Assembly (NCBI RefSeq): GCF_030316135.1
Contig: NZ_CP128185.1
Location: 2,294,001-2,358,000, forward strand
Length of the DNA: 64,000 nt
Reading direction: 5' to 3'
Origin: Aliiglaciecola sp. LCG003
Lineage (GTDB): Bacteria > Pseudomonadota > Gammaproteobacteria > Enterobacterales > Alteromonadaceae
Shown here: positions 9,709 through 19,426 of the stretch, one piece after another
Position numbering within the stretch: position 1 is the first letter of the stretch
Layout of the letters: each line of letters opens with the position of its first letter
Translations under genes and position numbers: made by a program
Notes under the pieces: generated by a model
Told to the model about the DNA's origin: nothing
Database searches by the model: none
Seen by the model: only the letters and a program-made list of their open reading frames with translations

Positions 9709-10897
9709 TGGACAATCTCCCTGACGTTTTTGGATAGGCATCGGGATACTTTGCCATATGTAGTTTAAGAGAATCTAATTGCTCTTTTAAATGCCAAGGG
9801 GGCGTGTCGTAAACATCTTCAATGATTTGATCGATATGACAAATAGGCACTTTTTCAGACACCTTCAGGGCTTTCAATACGTCTTGTCTAGATTGCTCAA
9901 CAAATTGAGTTATCACTTCGCTATCGAACCAGCCTTTACCAGCTAACCATTTTTCGAAACGTAAAACGGGATCCTTTATTCTCCACTTGGCTTCTTCCTC
10001 TTTAGAACGATAACCAGTAGGATCATCCGAGGTGGAATGGGCAGCTAAGCGATAAGTCATGGCTTCGATCAACACGGGACACTGATGGGCAATGGCCATC
10101 TCACGAGCTTTTTTAGTGGCGGCATACACAGCCAAAACGTCATTTCCATCAACCCGTATGGTTTTCACCCCATAACCAATTCCTCTTGAGGCAATACCAT
10201 CACCGGCAAATTGTTCCTCTGAAGGAGTAGAGATGGCATAGCCATTATTTCGACAGAAGAATATAGCTGGACAATTCAATACTGCGGCCAGATTAAGTCC
10301 CGCATGAAAATCCCCTTCTGATGCCGCACCTTCACCGAAGTAACAAATAGTTACAGCGTCAAGTCCAGCCATTTTTTGCCCATAGGCATAGCCTGAGGCT
10401 TGTGGGATTTGCGTGCCTAGGGGAGATGATATGGTCATGAAATTAAGGGTTTTGTCGCCATAATGTATGGGCATCTGGCGACCTTTATTTGGATCATTTT
10501 GATTACTAAACATCTGATCCATAAATTGCTCTGTAGTGTAACCTCGATAGGCCAAGGCACCCTGCTCACGATACTGAGACATAATCATGTCTTGAGGTTG
10601 CAACGCAGCCGCGCTGCCAACTGTAGATGCTTCTTCGCCAGAACAGGCTAAATAGAAACTAATTCGTCCCTGACGTTGGGCGGCAATCATGCGTTCATCT
10701 AAAACCCGAATGTAGTGCATGGTTTTAAGGATCCGATCGCATGTTTGCTGATCAATATCGGGCAGCTCAGAGGCCTCATGAGCGGTGCCATCTGGTTGCA
10801 AAATTTGCAACATAGGTATATCAATTAGACCGTTTTCAATGATTTCAACATTGTGGGTCAAACCGATATCGGAAAGATGATTTCTGTCTTTCATCAA
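9701..10897 (-). CDS. bkdA1: 2-oxoisovalerate dehydrogenase E1 alpha subunit
   Basis: This first gene of the bkd operon encodes the thiamine-diphosphate-binding alpha chain, 398 residues. The ThDP motif runs from [20 protein letters not shown] to [25 protein letters not shown] and [18 protein letters not shown], the phosphorylation-loop region in mammalian BCKDH, are conserved. It decarboxylates branched-chain 2-oxo acids together with the beta chain encoded next to it. In marine bacteria this supports amino-acid catabolism and supply of branched acyl-CoA primers. The 330-bp region upstream contains a perfect palindrome that may be its operator. Confidence 0.94.
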   Translation of the reverse strand: MMKDRNHLSDIGLTHNVEIIENGLIDIPMLQILQPDGTAHEASELPDIDQQTCDRILKTMHYIRVLDERMIAAQRQGRISFYLACSGEEASTVGSAAALQPQDMIMSQYREQGALAYRGYTTEQFMDQMFSNQNDPNKGRQMPIHYGDKTLNFMTISSPLGTQIPQASGYAYGQKMAGLDAVTICYFGEGAASEGDFHAGLNLAAVLNCPAIFFCRNNGYAISTPSEEQFAGDGIASRGIGYGVKTIRVDGNDVLAVYAATKKAREMAIAHQCPVLIEAMTYRLAAHSTSDDPTGYRSKEEEAKWRIKDPVLRFEKWLAGKGWFDSEVITQFVEQSRQDVLKALKVSEKVPICHIDQIIEDVYDTPPWHLKEQLDSLKLHMAKYPDAYPKTSGRLSND

Positions 10898-11027
10898 TGA
10901 TCCTGTAAATGCTATTGACTGTGTTATTAAGATGTTAATAGTAGTCTAGTGCGGCTGCAGAGTTGTTGCTAAATTAGCGAAAGGAAATGATTTAGATAGG
11001 TGACATTAAGGCTTTAAATACCAGTTA

Positions 11028-11045
11028 TTAGGATATTTATCCTAA
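11028..11045. promoter_or_regulatory. Perfect 18-bp palindrome upstream of bkdA1
   Basis: TTAGGATATTTATCCTAA is an exact inverted repeat (TTAGGATA-TT-TATCCTAA) 131-148 bp before the bkdA1 start. The symmetry and position suggest an operator for a dimeric regulator. Which regulator binds is unknown. Confidence 0.4.
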
Positions 11046-11176
11046 TATTTTTAAGTCAATTAGCATAAATGTACTGGACCAGTGAAATACCCATCCTAAT
11101 GGCAGTTTGATATATTTTGTTAACACTGTAACTGCTATCCATAATCGTAAGCTTAAATCTAATGATTGAAACTATG

Positions 11177-11198
11177 GGCCGGTGGAGTTTATCCGGCC
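11177..11198 (-). terminator. GC-rich hairpin after the DUF2189 gene
   Basis: GGCCGG at 11177-11182 pairs with CCGGCC at 11193-11198 around a 10-base loop, 30 bp after the stop codon of the minus-strand membrane protein gene. There is no clear U run, so termination here is only likely. Confidence 0.4.
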
Positions 11199-11228
11199 AC
11201 ATTCATTAGAGCTTGATTTGACTCTCCC

Positions 11229-12023
11229 TTAAACGTATTTACGTTCCCGCTTAGTTTCAATAGTATCGATATAGCCATGCCAGGTGGCAAAGGCAATCAG
11301 TGGCATCAGAAATATAAAACCGATGAAACCAGTAAGAAAACCAATCACTACTGTAGTGAAGATGATCATAGCCCATATAAACATTGGACCTTTGTTAAGC
11401 CATACCGCATTTACACTGCTCAATACCGCAGTTGCAAGGTCTACCTTGCGCTCCATCAAAATGGGTTGGGTAAAGGCGCTGAGTAAAAATACAATACCGG
11501 TAAACACAGCCCCGACAATTGATCCTAAAGCCAGAAAAGGGATTAGCTCTTCTAAGCTATCGCCAAGATATGGTGGATATAACGCATGGATCATTGAGGC
11601 AACCCGCAACCAAAATATCATCAAGACCATCAGTAATATGCCGAAGCCCCATTCGTTCACCGCATTGCGTTTTACCGCTTTAATAGAATGCCATAAACTG
11701 GGCTTGTGGCCTTTTTCTAACTCCCAACTTACATCGTATAAACCAGCAGCTAAAAATGGCCCAATCAACATAAAACATACCATCGCGGGTAAAATAACCA
11801 AATGCCAACCGGTTAGTCGCACTAGATAGGTGATCAGCCAGGGGATTGCGGCAAAAAACACACCATAGAAAACCGCTAACAAGGGGGCTTTTAACAGGTC
11901 TTTTAGGCCAAGTGCTAGCCACTTTAACGGGTCGCCCATTTCTAACTCTTTGCAGGGAATGACCCTAGCAATACCACTATCCGTAATGGCATTATGTGGC
12001 TCTTCCTTAAAATGATGTGACAT
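11229..12023 (-). CDS. DUF2189 integral membrane protein
   Basis: This 264-residue protein has about six membrane segments. The soluble N-terminus ends in GDPLKWLALGLKDLLKAPLLAV, two overlapping blocks typical of DUF2189. They are followed by FYGVFFAAIPWLI and LLIGPFLAAGLYDVSWELEKG-like sequence with conserved Gly, Pro and Glu. The family is found in proteobacterial inner membranes, and its role is unknown. Some relatives lie near cytochrome c oxidase genes, but nothing here supports that link. It is a single gene between bkd and the LRAT-like gene. Confidence 0.75.
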   Translation of the reverse strand: MSHHFKEEPHNAITDSGIARVIPCKELEMGDPLKWLALGLKDLLKAPLLAVFYGVFFAAIPWLITYLVRLTGWHLVILPAMVCFMLIGPFLAAGLYDVSWELEKGHKPSLWHSIKAVKRNAVNEWGFGILLMVLMIFWLRVASMIHALYPPYLGDSLEELIPFLALGSIVGAVFTGIVFLLSAFTQPILMERKVDLATAVLSSVNAVWLNKGPMFIWAMIIFTTVVIGFLTGFIGFIFLMPLIAFATWHGYIDTIETKRERKYV

Positions 12024-12129
12024 ATAGGATCCTCAATAAAATTAAGCAATAAAACCTAATCACAATGCTTATTAGCATCGTACACATATTTCAGTATATG
12101 CAAGCATTTTAAGTTTGCACGCTAGGGCG

Positions 12130-12654
12130 TTAATTTATTTGGCATAGTAACCATTTTAATGAGGTAGAAAAATATCCATAGAGAGCTTGGTTAAGGTCGT
12201 AAAAACTAGTAATTGCAGTAGGTTGACCGCTCACGCAGCGCCATACAAAACGATGACAATTATTGCGGATAACATGGTATTTACTATATTGATAAAGCTG
12301 GGCTGTGGCATTGTCTAATGCCGACTCAGCAATAAGAGGCTGAGCGAACTCATCACATAAAATATAGATTTTCTTACCACTTCGATTAGCTAAAAAGCGT
12401 TGCGCTGAAATAGCGCGGATCAAGCCATTTCCGCGCAGTTCAATAATGTTGCCGTCCAACCAAATCCCAGTGTGATCAAACATGCCAAATATTCCACAAC
12501 TGACAATCGCGCCATCTTGGGGGAGCACAGATAGGTCATCCTCTCCAGGATAGCTGGATACTTCGACAGAGTTTCGTATTGCTGAATCGGTATATTTGTC
12601 TCTTGCGTAAAGCGCAGCTAGGCCTGCCCCAAGCAAAATCAAAGGTAATGGCAT
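12130..12654 (-). CDS. LRAT-like (NlpC/P60-superfamily) putative hydrolase or acyltransferase
   Basis: This 174-residue protein starts with a hydrophobic segment (LPLILLGAGLAALYA), probably a membrane anchor. The core has DHTGIWLDGNIIELRGNG near residue 60, supplying the catalytic His. It also has RNNCHRFVWRCVSG near residue 132, where the Cys sits in an NC-x-HF/V motif like that of lecithin:retinol acyltransferase relatives. This order of His then Cys is the permuted papain-like pattern. Substrates in bacteria are mostly unknown; lipid or peptide bonds are possible. Single gene. Confidence 0.6.
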   Translation of the reverse strand: MPLPLILLGAGLAALYARDKYTDSAIRNSVEVSSYPGEDDLSVLPQDGAIVSCGIFGMFDHTGIWLDGNIIELRGNGLIRAISAQRFLANRSGKKIYILCDEFAQPLIAESALDNATAQLYQYSKYHVIRNNCHRFVWRCVSGQPTAITSFYDLNQALYGYFSTSLKWLLCQIN

Positions 12655-12836
12655 ATAGACTCCTTTGGTATTTAACTACTAGATTGTGAGCTGCAACTTA
12701 ACTATATTCAACGTTCAAATTGTAAACAGATGTATGTTTGACTTATATTCAACATTCAGGATTTCAGCAAAATTCTTCTTAACAGGCACCGTCGCCTGTA
12801 TTACTCTGTGACTTCAGTCGGAGGGCATTCAAGTAA

Positions 12837-14057
12837 ATGAAAATAATCAAAAAATCCAATAAATTAGAGGATGTCTGTTACGACATTCGTGGACCAATAT
12901 TAACCGTGGCTAAAAAGATGGAAGATGAAGGGCACCGGATCTTAAAGCTGAATATTGGAAACCCTGCCCCGTTTGGTTTTGATGCACCTGAAGATATTCT
13001 CAAAGACGTGATCCACAACCTACCCACCGCGCAAGGTTATTCCGACGCAACGGGGATCTATGCAGCCCGTGTAGCGGTAATGCAGTACTACCAGCAAAAA
13101 AATATTAAACATGTTTCCGTAGATGACGTATTCATTGGTAATGGGGTGAGTGAACTGATTGTTATGGCAATGCAGGCTTTACTTAATGCCGGAGATGAAG
13201 TGTTAATTCCCAGTCCAGATTATCCTCTTTGGACGGCAGCGGTTAGCTTGTCGTCTGGCACCCCTGTGCATTACCGCTGTGATGAACAAGCCAACTGGTT
13301 TCCTGATATAGATGATATTCGTGCCAAAATAACCCCAAACAGCAAAGCCATAGTGCTGATCAATCCCAATAACCCAACGGGTGCGGTATACACTAAGGAT
13401 CTTATGCAGCAGGTCATCGAACTGGCCAGAGAGTTTGGCCTGGTTATTTTTAGCGACGAAATATATGACAAGATTTTATACGATTCTGCCGAGCATCATT
13501 GTATTGCGTCTATGGCTGATGACATATTTTTTATCACGTTAAGCGGCCTGTCTAAGAACTATCGAATAGCTGGCTTTAGAGCTGGATGGCTAGTAGTCAG
13601 TGGTAACAAAATGATCGCAAAGAACTATATTGAAGGACTGAACATTCTTTCGTCAATGCGAATGTGCGCCAATGTCCCCTGCCAGCATGCGATCCAGACT
13701 GCGCTAGGGGGTTATCAAAGTATTAACGATCTGGTAGTTGACGGTGGACGCTTAAAAGTACAACGGGATATTGCCGTTTCTATGCTCAATAATATCGATG
13801 GGATTACTTGTGTTGCACCTAAAGGCGCAATGTATTGTTTCGCAAAAGTAGACGCTCAGAAGTTTAATATAACCAGTGATGAGCAGATGATATTGGATTT
13901 GCTATGCAATGAAAAAATCTTATTGGTGCATGGTAAAGCTTTTAACCTTAAAGACGGCTGTTACTTTAGGTTAGTATTTTTGCCTCACAAAGACATCTTG
14001 ATCCCCGCCATTGAGCGTATCGCGAATTTCTTTGCAAACTATAAACAAGTCAACTGA
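12837..14057 (+). CDS. alaA: Glutamate-pyruvate (alanine) aminotransferase AlaA
   Basis: This class I aminotransferase of 406 residues makes alanine from pyruvate. It opens with NKLEDVCYDIRGPI and LNIGNPAPFGFDAPEDIL, typical of AlaA/YfbQ. PNNPTGAVY binds the PLP ring region. The Schiff-base Lys is in TLSGLSKNYRIAGFRAGW near residue 240. Start at 12837 has GGAGGGC about 12 bases upstream. A short hairpin (ACAGGC at 12782, GCCTGT at 12794) lies in the leader. yfbR follows, the same order as in Escherichia coli. Confidence 0.94.
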   Translation: MKIIKKSNKLEDVCYDIRGPILTVAKKMEDEGHRILKLNIGNPAPFGFDAPEDILKDVIHNLPTAQGYSDATGIYAARVAVMQYYQQKNIKHVSVDDVFIGNGVSELIVMAMQALLNAGDEVLIPSPDYPLWTAAVSLSSGTPVHYRCDEQANWFPDIDDIRAKITPNSKAIVLINPNNPTGAVYTKDLMQQVIELAREFGLVIFSDEIYDKILYDSAEHHCIASMADDIFFITLSGLSKNYRIAGFRAGWLVVSGNKMIAKNYIEGLNILSSMRMCANVPCQHAIQTALGGYQSINDLVVDGGRLKVQRDIAVSMLNNIDGITCVAPKGAMYCFAKVDAQKFNITSDEQMILDLLCNEKILLVHGKAFNLKDGCYFRLVFLPHKDILIPAIERIANFFANYKQVN

Positions 14058-14072
14058 ATATCTTGAACACTT

Positions 14073-14103
14073 CACACCGCACATACGGTTTATCTGCGGT
14101 GTG
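14073..14103 (+). terminator. Hairpin after alaA
   Basis: CACACCGCA at 14073-14081 pairs perfectly with TGCGGTGTG at 14095-14103, 16 bp after the alaA stop. No U run follows, so this may be a weak terminator or an RNA-stabilising hairpin. Confidence 0.45.
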
Positions 14104-14222
14104 GGGTAAATACTTAGGATATCCTTCATCAAACACCAACCCGTGGTGATTTTCTGATAAAATAGACTGCGTAAAAGTAAACCCTAAATGTCCTTCCCAA
14201 TATTGAAAACAACAGGAATACA

Positions 14223-14825
14223 ATGAAAAAAAGTACCTTTTTAGCCTGGATAATCAGAATGCCATTGATCAAGAGATGGGCGTTGATGCATTCGGTCAAG
14301 AAAGAAAATATCGCTGAGCATTCCCATCAAGTAGCGGTTATCGCGCATTTGTTGGTACTCATCAGAAACCAGTATTTTGGTGGGAATTTAAATCCTGAGA
14401 AAGCAGCAACTATCGCGTTATACCATGAAGTTTCTGAGACCAAGCTACAAGACATCAATCACGTTACTAAATACCATAACCCTGAGTTAACCAAAGAATT
14501 TAAGAAACTAGAAGAAATTGCCGAGATCGAATGTTTGAAAACCCTGCCAATTGAATTGCAGTCAGCATTCGAGGGACTGATTGTGCAATCTAAGGTAGAC
14601 CCAGCCTATAAAACTATCGTAAAAGCTGCTGACTTAATTTCGGCGTATCTAAAAGCCTGTGATGAAGTGAAATTTGGTAACCGCGAATTTGACCATGTCA
14701 AAATTAGACTCGAAAGTATGCTTGATGTGTTCAAAACCGAACTGAAAGAAGTGGAATACTTATTGGACGTATTTTTTGAGAACTGTTTTGTCAATGTTGA
14801 CCAGCTTTCAAAACAAGATATATAG
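14223..14825 (+). CDS. yfbR: 5'-deoxynucleotidase YfbR-like HD-domain protein
   Basis: YfbR removes the 5' phosphate from deoxynucleoside monophosphates and acts in dTTP supply. The N-terminus (FLAWIIRMPLIKRWALMHSV) and ENIAEHSHQVAVIAH, which holds the first metal His, match the family. The central pair, HD in almost all members (YHDASE), reads YHEVSE here at residues 77-82, so the metal Asp is replaced by Glu. The later Asp in VKAADLISAYLKA is kept. Activity may be changed or reduced. 200 residues is normal. The gene follows alaA as in enterobacteria. Confidence 0.85.
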   Translation: MKKSTFLAWIIRMPLIKRWALMHSVKKENIAEHSHQVAVIAHLLVLIRNQYFGGNLNPEKAATIALYHEVSETKLQDINHVTKYHNPELTKEFKKLEEIAEIECLKTLPIELQSAFEGLIVQSKVDPAYKTIVKAADLISAYLKACDEVKFGNREFDHVKIRLESMLDVFKTELKEVEYLLDVFFENCFVNVDQLSKQDI

Positions 14826-14843
14826 ATTTTATACTTAAAAATT

Positions 14844-14874
14844 TAGGGCTCTAAGTCACAAATCTTAGGCCCTA
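14844..14874. terminator. Hairpin between convergent genes
   Basis: TAGGGC plus CTAAG (14844-14855) pairs with CTTAG plus GCCCTA (14864-14874), with one bulge. It stands between convergent yfbR and the small coiled-coil gene and could end both transcripts. No strong U run is seen. Confidence 0.45.
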
Positions 14875-14896
14875 TCGTAAATAAGCCTGCAAGATT

Positions 14897-15175
14897 TTAA
14901 AGGCTTCGGCGAATACGTTTTATACTATTAATTATCTCTTCGCCCAATAGTTTTACAGCCGCAGTAACATCTCCAGAGGCATCTTTTGCTTCCCTACCTA
15001 CTTGAGCGCTCTTCGCTTTAAAGTGTTCCCACTGCTTGTCCACTTTAGCCAGCTCATCTTTTGCATCGGCTTTTAGCAAATGTGCTTTGACGATCATTTC
15101 ATCACGTTCTTGCTTAACTTCTTCCACCAGTCTATTTAACTCTTCTTTGGCTTTATCCGCGCTATAATTTTCCAT
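14897..15175 (-). CDS. Small charged coiled-coil protein
   Basis: This 92-residue, strongly helical, highly charged protein has long Lys/Glu/Ala-rich heptads (residues 5-65) and no Cys or membrane segment. It resembles short YtxH- or apolipoprotein-like stress proteins in composition, but I do not recognise a named family. Its promoter region contains a perfect FNR-type box at 15240-15253, which ties it to the low-oxygen block. A structural or stress role is inferred only. Confidence 0.65.
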   Translation of the reverse strand: MENYSADKAKEELNRLVEEVKQERDEMIVKAHLLKADAKDELAKVDKQWEHFKAKSAQVGREAKDASGDVTAAVKLLGEEIINSIKRIRRSL

Positions 15176-15239
15176 ATGCTTTACTCACTTTGTTTGCGAT
15201 TAACTGAGGCTTAGCTTAAAACAAACTGCGCGTTTGCAA

Positions 15240-15253
15240 TTGATCTCTATCAA
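15240..15253 (-). promoter_or_regulatory. FNR-type box, perfect
   Basis: TTGATctctATCAA matches the FNR consensus TTGAT-N4-ATCAA in all ten fixed bases. Its centre is about 71 bp before the start of the small coiled-coil gene, which fits class II activation at -41.5 with a leader of about 30 nt. Confidence 0.75.
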
Positions 15254-15320
15254 ACTTTGTTTATTTTTTAGATAAAAATCCAAGCATAATTCTAAACCCC
15301 TTTCAGCTGTGACAATGAGG

Positions 15321-15779
15321 TTATTTGTTAGCGAAGAAATCCAATGTTTCATCCAGGTTATCAGTGCTTTTTAAGTTAACCGCTTGATTGATTGTATAAG
15401 TTAGAAACGGCAGTATATTTTCCCGGTTAAGCAAGCCAACTAGGCGACCATGTATATCAACCACCACCGCATGACTAACGGCGAAATAGCGCATTTTCTT
15501 CAAGGCCTGAATAACACTCAAGTTTTCGCTAACACAAACTAATTCAGAGGTTAAAATGTCGCCGGCGGTGACAGTTTGAGGACTGATTTTGCAAGCCAAT
15601 ACCTCAAGGACCAAATCCCGTTCGGTGAGAACCCCTTCAGGTACTAGATCTTTATTCCGAAAATCCATCACTATCACTCTGCTTACTTGTTGTTGGCGCA
15701 TAATACGCGCAACATCAAAGACTGAAGTGAGGGCCGTGACAGAAGGTACTCCTTTAGTGCATATTTCACCGACATTCAT
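15321..15779 (-). CDS. Paired CBS-domain protein
   Basis: These 152 residues form two CBS domains. The first has VGEICTKGVPSVTALTSVFD and GVLTERDLVLEVLA; the second has AGDILTSELVCVSENLSV and GLLNRENILPFL. Stand-alone CBS pairs bind adenine nucleotides and act as energy sensors for partner proteins. The partner is not visible. It lies within the FNR-box block, with its own box at 15842-15855, so low-oxygen expression is expected. It is separate from the Ca2+-ATPase operon that follows. Confidence 0.88.
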   Translation of the reverse strand: MNVGEICTKGVPSVTALTSVFDVARIMRQQQVSRVIVMDFRNKDLVPEGVLTERDLVLEVLACKISPQTVTAGDILTSELVCVSENLSVIQALKKMRYFAVSHAVVVDIHGRLVGLLNRENILPFLTYTINQAVNLKSTDNLDETLDFFANK

Positions 15780-15841
15780 TTGCAGTGTCTCAAATGTGAA
15801 ATGATATTTATCTAACTATAATATCTGTCGCCACAAGGATA

Positions 15842-15855
15842 TTGATATAGGTCAA
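15842..15855 (-). promoter_or_regulatory. FNR-type box, one mismatch
   Basis: TTGATatagGTCAA differs from TTGAT-N4-ATCAA at one base. Its centre is about 69 bp before the CBS gene start, the same distance as for the other boxes in this block. Confidence 0.65.
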
Positions 15856-15892
15856 ATCATTGAGCGTTAGCGGTTTTGGAATACTAAACTGC

Positions 15893-18520
15893 TTAGCTGT
15901 TGTTATAAATATCAAACTTGCGAATAAGGTACTTCTCAATTTCTACTGCCCAAAGTACAACTGAAGACACCAACACACAGATTAATAGCGTTTCTATTGG
16001 CAAGGGCTGGGTATGAAAGATGTCATTTAAACTAGGAATGTATATAACAGCAAGCTGCAATAGCACCGTAATTGAAACGGCATAAACCATAGGTTTATTA
16101 CTCATTAATCCAATACTGAAAATTGAATCTATTTCACTGCGAACGCCGATAGAATGAAATAATTGGGCAAAAACTAGTACGGTAAATACCGACGTTTGCC
16201 AATAGCTGTTGCCAGCCGATATATCCCACGCCAAAACGGTTATGCATAACCCGCCGACTAGCAAGCCAACCCAGAGTATATGCTGCCACATACCATGGGC
16301 AAAGATATTTTCTTGTACCGGTCTAGGGGGGCGCTGCATTATATTTCTCTCTGCTTTTTCAGCACTAAAAGCAAGCCCCGGCAAGCCATCTGTGACTAAA
16401 TTAATCCACAAAATGTGAATCGGCAAGAGTGGAATCGGCAAGCCTAACAGGGGCGCAAGAAACAATGTCCAAATCTCGCCAGAATTAGAACTCATAGTGT
16501 ATTTGATAAATTTTCTGATGTTGTCAAATATTCTGCGACCCGCTTGCACTGAACGAACTATAGTGGAAAAGTCGTCGTCTAATAACACCATGTCAGATGC
16601 GCCTCTTGCTACATCAGTACCTTTTTTCCCCATTGCGATGCCAATGTCCGCTCGTTGCAATGCAGGTGCATCATTCACCCCGTCTCCGGTCATAGCAACA
16701 AATTGGTGGTTTTGTTGTAAGGCCGCGACTATATTAAGTTTTTGCTCCGGTGACACCCTAGAATACAAACGGATCTCGGTGACTTTGTCGATCAATTGCT
16801 GTTGTGATAATTGGGCTAATTGCTCGCCGCTTAATATTTCACTCTGTTGTTGAGCGATGTTTAACTGTCGAGCGATAGCCAAAGCCGTGCCCTGATGATC
16901 CCCAGTAATCATCACCGGAATAATGCCTGCGGATACACAATCTTTGACGGCTTGGGGAACCTCAGGACGAAGAGGATCAATGAGACCCACTAAGCCTAAA
17001 AATTGTAAATCAGTCTCTACTGATTCAGTAGTTATAGAATCAGGTAGTTGGCTAAAATCTCGCTTTGCAATGGCCAACACTCTCAAACCTTGGGCTGAGA
17101 GATTATCCACTTGCTCCAGTAAACTTTGAACACAGAACGGGCTGGGTAGCTCATTAGTATGAGCATCGACGCAGCGTTCAATAACACGCTCAGGTGCCCC
17201 TTTTACGTAAGCTACATAACCACTGCTTGATGGATGTAAGGTAGTCATTAATTTGCGTTTACTATCAAATTCGATAGCGGCCGTGCGTGGCATGGTTTCT
17301 TCGAGTAGCTTTTTATCAAAGCCACTTTTGAGTGCCAGTTCAAACAGCGCCAATTCAGTCGCCTCGCCGAATCCTTTCTGCTGCTGATAAATTACATTGT
17401 TACACAATGCCAGCGCTTGACCTAACTCTACACTGGTCTGGGGTAACTGTTCGAAAAAAGTATTTTCGGTGTAGAGCGTAGAAACTGACATTTTATTTTG
17501 TGTCAGGGTTCCCGTTTTGTCGGTACATATGTAGGTTACCGAGCCTAGGGTTTCAACAGCAGGCAAATTACGCACTAAAGCATGTTGCTTAAAAAGATTA
17601 CGGGCACCCAAAGCTAAGGATATGGTTATTACTGCTGGTAATGCTTCTGGAATAGCTGCCACGGCCAGGCTCACCGCAGTCAGAAACATCAACAGCAAGG
17701 GCTGACCTTGCAGTACACCTGCCACTAATACTATAAGGCATATAATCAAGACCGCTGCAGCTAAGTAACGACTAAAGCGCATCAATCTTATCTGCAGTGG
17801 GGTTTTGGTCTCTTGCTTATTTTGAAGCAAGTTAGCTATTTTCCCTACCTCGGTGTTTATGCCGGTTTCCACCACCACGGCGAGACATTTTCCTTTCACC
17901 ACATTGGTATTTTTAAATACCAAATTAGACTTATCGCCAAGGGAAACCGTTGCAGCCGTCAGTGCATCAATCTGCTTATCTACAGGAATGGACTCTCCGG
18001 TGAGCGACGACTCATCGACCTTTAACCCTTCTACCGAAACCACTCGTAAGTCTGCTGGTACAATATTTCCTTGCTCTAAGTGAACCACATCACCGGGAAC
18101 CAATAATTCACTCGATACGCTGCACAGCTTGCCATCTCGCCAGATATTGGCATTGGGGGCGGCTAAGTGTTTAAGTGCGCTTAAAGCTTGTTGGGCGCGA
18201 TACTCTTGAAACGTGCCCATCATCGCATTAAGAGCAAGAATGATCATGATGACAATGGAGTCAATTAGCTCTCCAATAACGCCCGAGATAATCGCAGCGC
18301 ATAATAAGATCACTATCATCAAATCAGTAAATTGCTGAAAGAATAACAACCAGATAGATTTTTGTTGGCTATCAGGTAAGGCATTTTTCCCGAACTGCGC
18401 AATTCGGCTACTTGCCTCTTCAGTGGTCAGGCCAGCCTGACTAGATGATAAGCTCTCAAATACTTCTTCGGCACTGAGTTTGTGCCATTGTGCCTGTTCC
18501 ATCGGCTTAGCCCTCGACAA
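15893..18520 (-). CDS. P-type Ca2+-transporting ATPase (P2, SERCA/PMR1-like)
   Basis: This 875-residue cation pump has the phosphorylated Asp in [15 protein letters not shown] near residue 330, the TGES loop ([10 protein letters not shown]), [11 protein letters not shown] for ATP binding and [12 protein letters not shown]. Calcium ligands of the muscle pump are all kept: AIPEALP in helix 4, SNSGEIW in helix 5 (Asn and Glu) and NLVTDGLP in helix 6 (Asn, Thr, Asp). Calcium export is therefore the best call, with Mn2+ also possible. The start overlaps the VIT1-like gene by 14 bp, and DUF211 is upstream of that, so the three form one operon. Confidence 0.9.
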   Translation of the reverse strand: MSRAKPMEQAQWHKLSAEEVFESLSSSQAGLTTEEASSRIAQFGKNALPDSQQKSIWLLFFQQFTDLMIVILLCAAIISGVIGELIDSIVIMIILALNAMMGTFQEYRAQQALSALKHLAAPNANIWRDGKLCSVSSELLVPGDVVHLEQGNIVPADLRVVSVEGLKVDESSLTGESIPVDKQIDALTAATVSLGDKSNLVFKNTNVVKGKCLAVVVETGINTEVGKIANLLQNKQETKTPLQIRLMRFSRYLAAAVLIICLIVLVAGVLQGQPLLLMFLTAVSLAVAAIPEALPAVITISLALGARNLFKQHALVRNLPAVETLGSVTYICTDKTGTLTQNKMSVSTLYTENTFFEQLPQTSVELGQALALCNNVIYQQQKGFGEATELALFELALKSGFDKKLLEETMPRTAAIEFDSKRKLMTTLHPSSSGYVAYVKGAPERVIERCVDAHTNELPSPFCVQSLLEQVDNLSAQGLRVLAIAKRDFSQLPDSITTESVETDLQFLGLVGLIDPLRPEVPQAVKDCVSAGIIPVMITGDHQGTALAIARQLNIAQQQSEILSGEQLAQLSQQQLIDKVTEIRLYSRVSPEQKLNIVAALQQNHQFVAMTGDGVNDAPALQRADIGIAMGKKGTDVARGASDMVLLDDDFSTIVRSVQAGRRIFDNIRKFIKYTMSSNSGEIWTLFLAPLLGLPIPLLPIHILWINLVTDGLPGLAFSAEKAERNIMQRPPRPVQENIFAHGMWQHILWVGLLVGGLCITVLAWDISAGNSYWQTSVFTVLVFAQLFHSIGVRSEIDSIFSIGLMSNKPMVYAVSITVLLQLAVIYIPSLNDIFHTQPLPIETLLICVLVSSVVLWAVEIEKYLIRKFDIYNNS

Positions 18521-19085
18521 TCAGATATATTAGTAAAATCGTGACCAATCCCACCAGTAGCGTTTTCATTCCACTAATGAACCAAGAATGACCTGACACC
18601 TGGCTAAGAAAAATCCCCAAAGTGAAAATTAAAAGCATTGCAATGCAGACACATAGCCATAGTGGCGAAATGGGAAGCGCAATACCTATATGAGCTAGCC
18701 AAAGGGGGAGCAAAATTAACAGCGAAATCACTAATGGCGCTAGGCCATTTACCAGTGCGACAAAAATTGGCACCCAACGCGCAGCCTCAGCGTGGGATGT
18801 TTGACTCAGGTCCGTCAACATTGACTCTTCCAGTTTATTCAATACGTATTTTCGCTCAGCACTTTCACTCACATAGGCACTGCTAAAACCACTCACACTT
18901 AGGGCGATAGCTGCACCTAAACAAACGTTCATCACGCTACTAATATCGATGCTGTGGCTAAACAAGAATCCGCTAATTAAGCCGAGCATGGTCAACGCGC
19001 CATCAAACCCATTGACCACGAAATACCGTCTAATGATGCCCTGAGACTGGCTTAATGCCACCAGCTCATTGATAGGATTACTCAA
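18507..19085 (-). CDS. VIT1/CCC1-family membrane protein
   Basis: This 192-residue protein has five or so membrane helices. RRYFVVNGFDGALTMLGLIS near residue 19 is the family signature, and VSGFSSAYVSESAERKYVL follows. VIT1/CCC1 proteins of plants and yeast carry Fe2+ or Mn2+ into vacuoles. Bacterial members are probably metal exporters. The location between DUF211 and a Ca2+/Mn2+-type pump, with overlap on one side and a 2-bp gap on the other, suggests a joint role in divalent metal handling. Confidence 0.82.
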   Translation of the reverse strand: MSNPINELVALSQSQGIIRRYFVVNGFDGALTMLGLISGFLFSHSIDISSVMNVCLGAAIALSVSGFSSAYVSESAERKYVLNKLEESMLTDLSQTSHAEAARWVPIFVALVNGLAPLVISLLILLPLWLAHIGIALPISPLWLCVCIAMLLIFTLGIFLSQVSGHSWFISGMKTLLVGLVTILLIYLIVEG

Positions 19086-19087
19086 AA

Positions 19088-19378
19088 CTAGTTGCCAAGG
19101 GCCGAGTTGACCTTCAGGTTGCAGGCATGCACTTCATCGACACTATGTATGCTTGCACCTAGCCCCTTGATTATTGTTTGCACTTGTTCAAAGTTAATAT
19201 CATCGGCTTGGATCTCTACTCTAAGAGATTCAGTGCTTTCATCTACTTCAATAACGGATAAGTAAACTTTGTAATCAATGCCTGCCTCGACAATCGCTAA
19301 GGCAAAATCTGCGGCATTGGGTTGATGGGGTTTTAGAATATCCAATACTATTTTTTGAATGACAGACATATTTTCCAC
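19088..19378 (-). CDS. DUF211 protein
   Basis: This 96-residue protein has the DUF211 pattern: IQKIVLDILKPHQPNAADFA at the start, VIEVDESTESLRVEIQADDI in the middle, and GLGASIHSVDEVHAC near the end. The fold is ferredoxin-like and known mostly from archaea, with proposed metal binding and ring-shaped oligomers. Its place as first gene of an operon with VIT1/CCC1 and a Ca2+-type ATPase supports a regulatory or metal-sensing role, which is inference. An imperfect FNR-type box lies upstream. Confidence 0.8.
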   Translation of the reverse strand: MENMSVIQKIVLDILKPHQPNAADFALAIVEAGIDYKVYLSVIEVDESTESLRVEIQADDINFEQVQTIIKGLGASIHSVDEVHACNLKVNSALGN

Positions 19379-19426
19379 TTATATTACTTGCCAAAGCCTA
19401 ATCTACGTTGAACAGATGACATGATT

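Larger units (their letters stand above)
10898..11228. other. bkd promoter region and 3' end of the DUF2189 gene
   Basis: No gene is seen here. The left part must hold the bkdA1 promoter. The right part holds a GC-rich hairpin just after the DUF2189 stop codon. The 18-bp palindrome between them is listed separately. Confidence 0.6.

Noticed and set aside
11284-11829. 181-codon plus-strand frame opposite the DUF2189 gene
   Set aside because: It is the mirror of a clear membrane protein gene and has no protein-like pattern or ribosome site.
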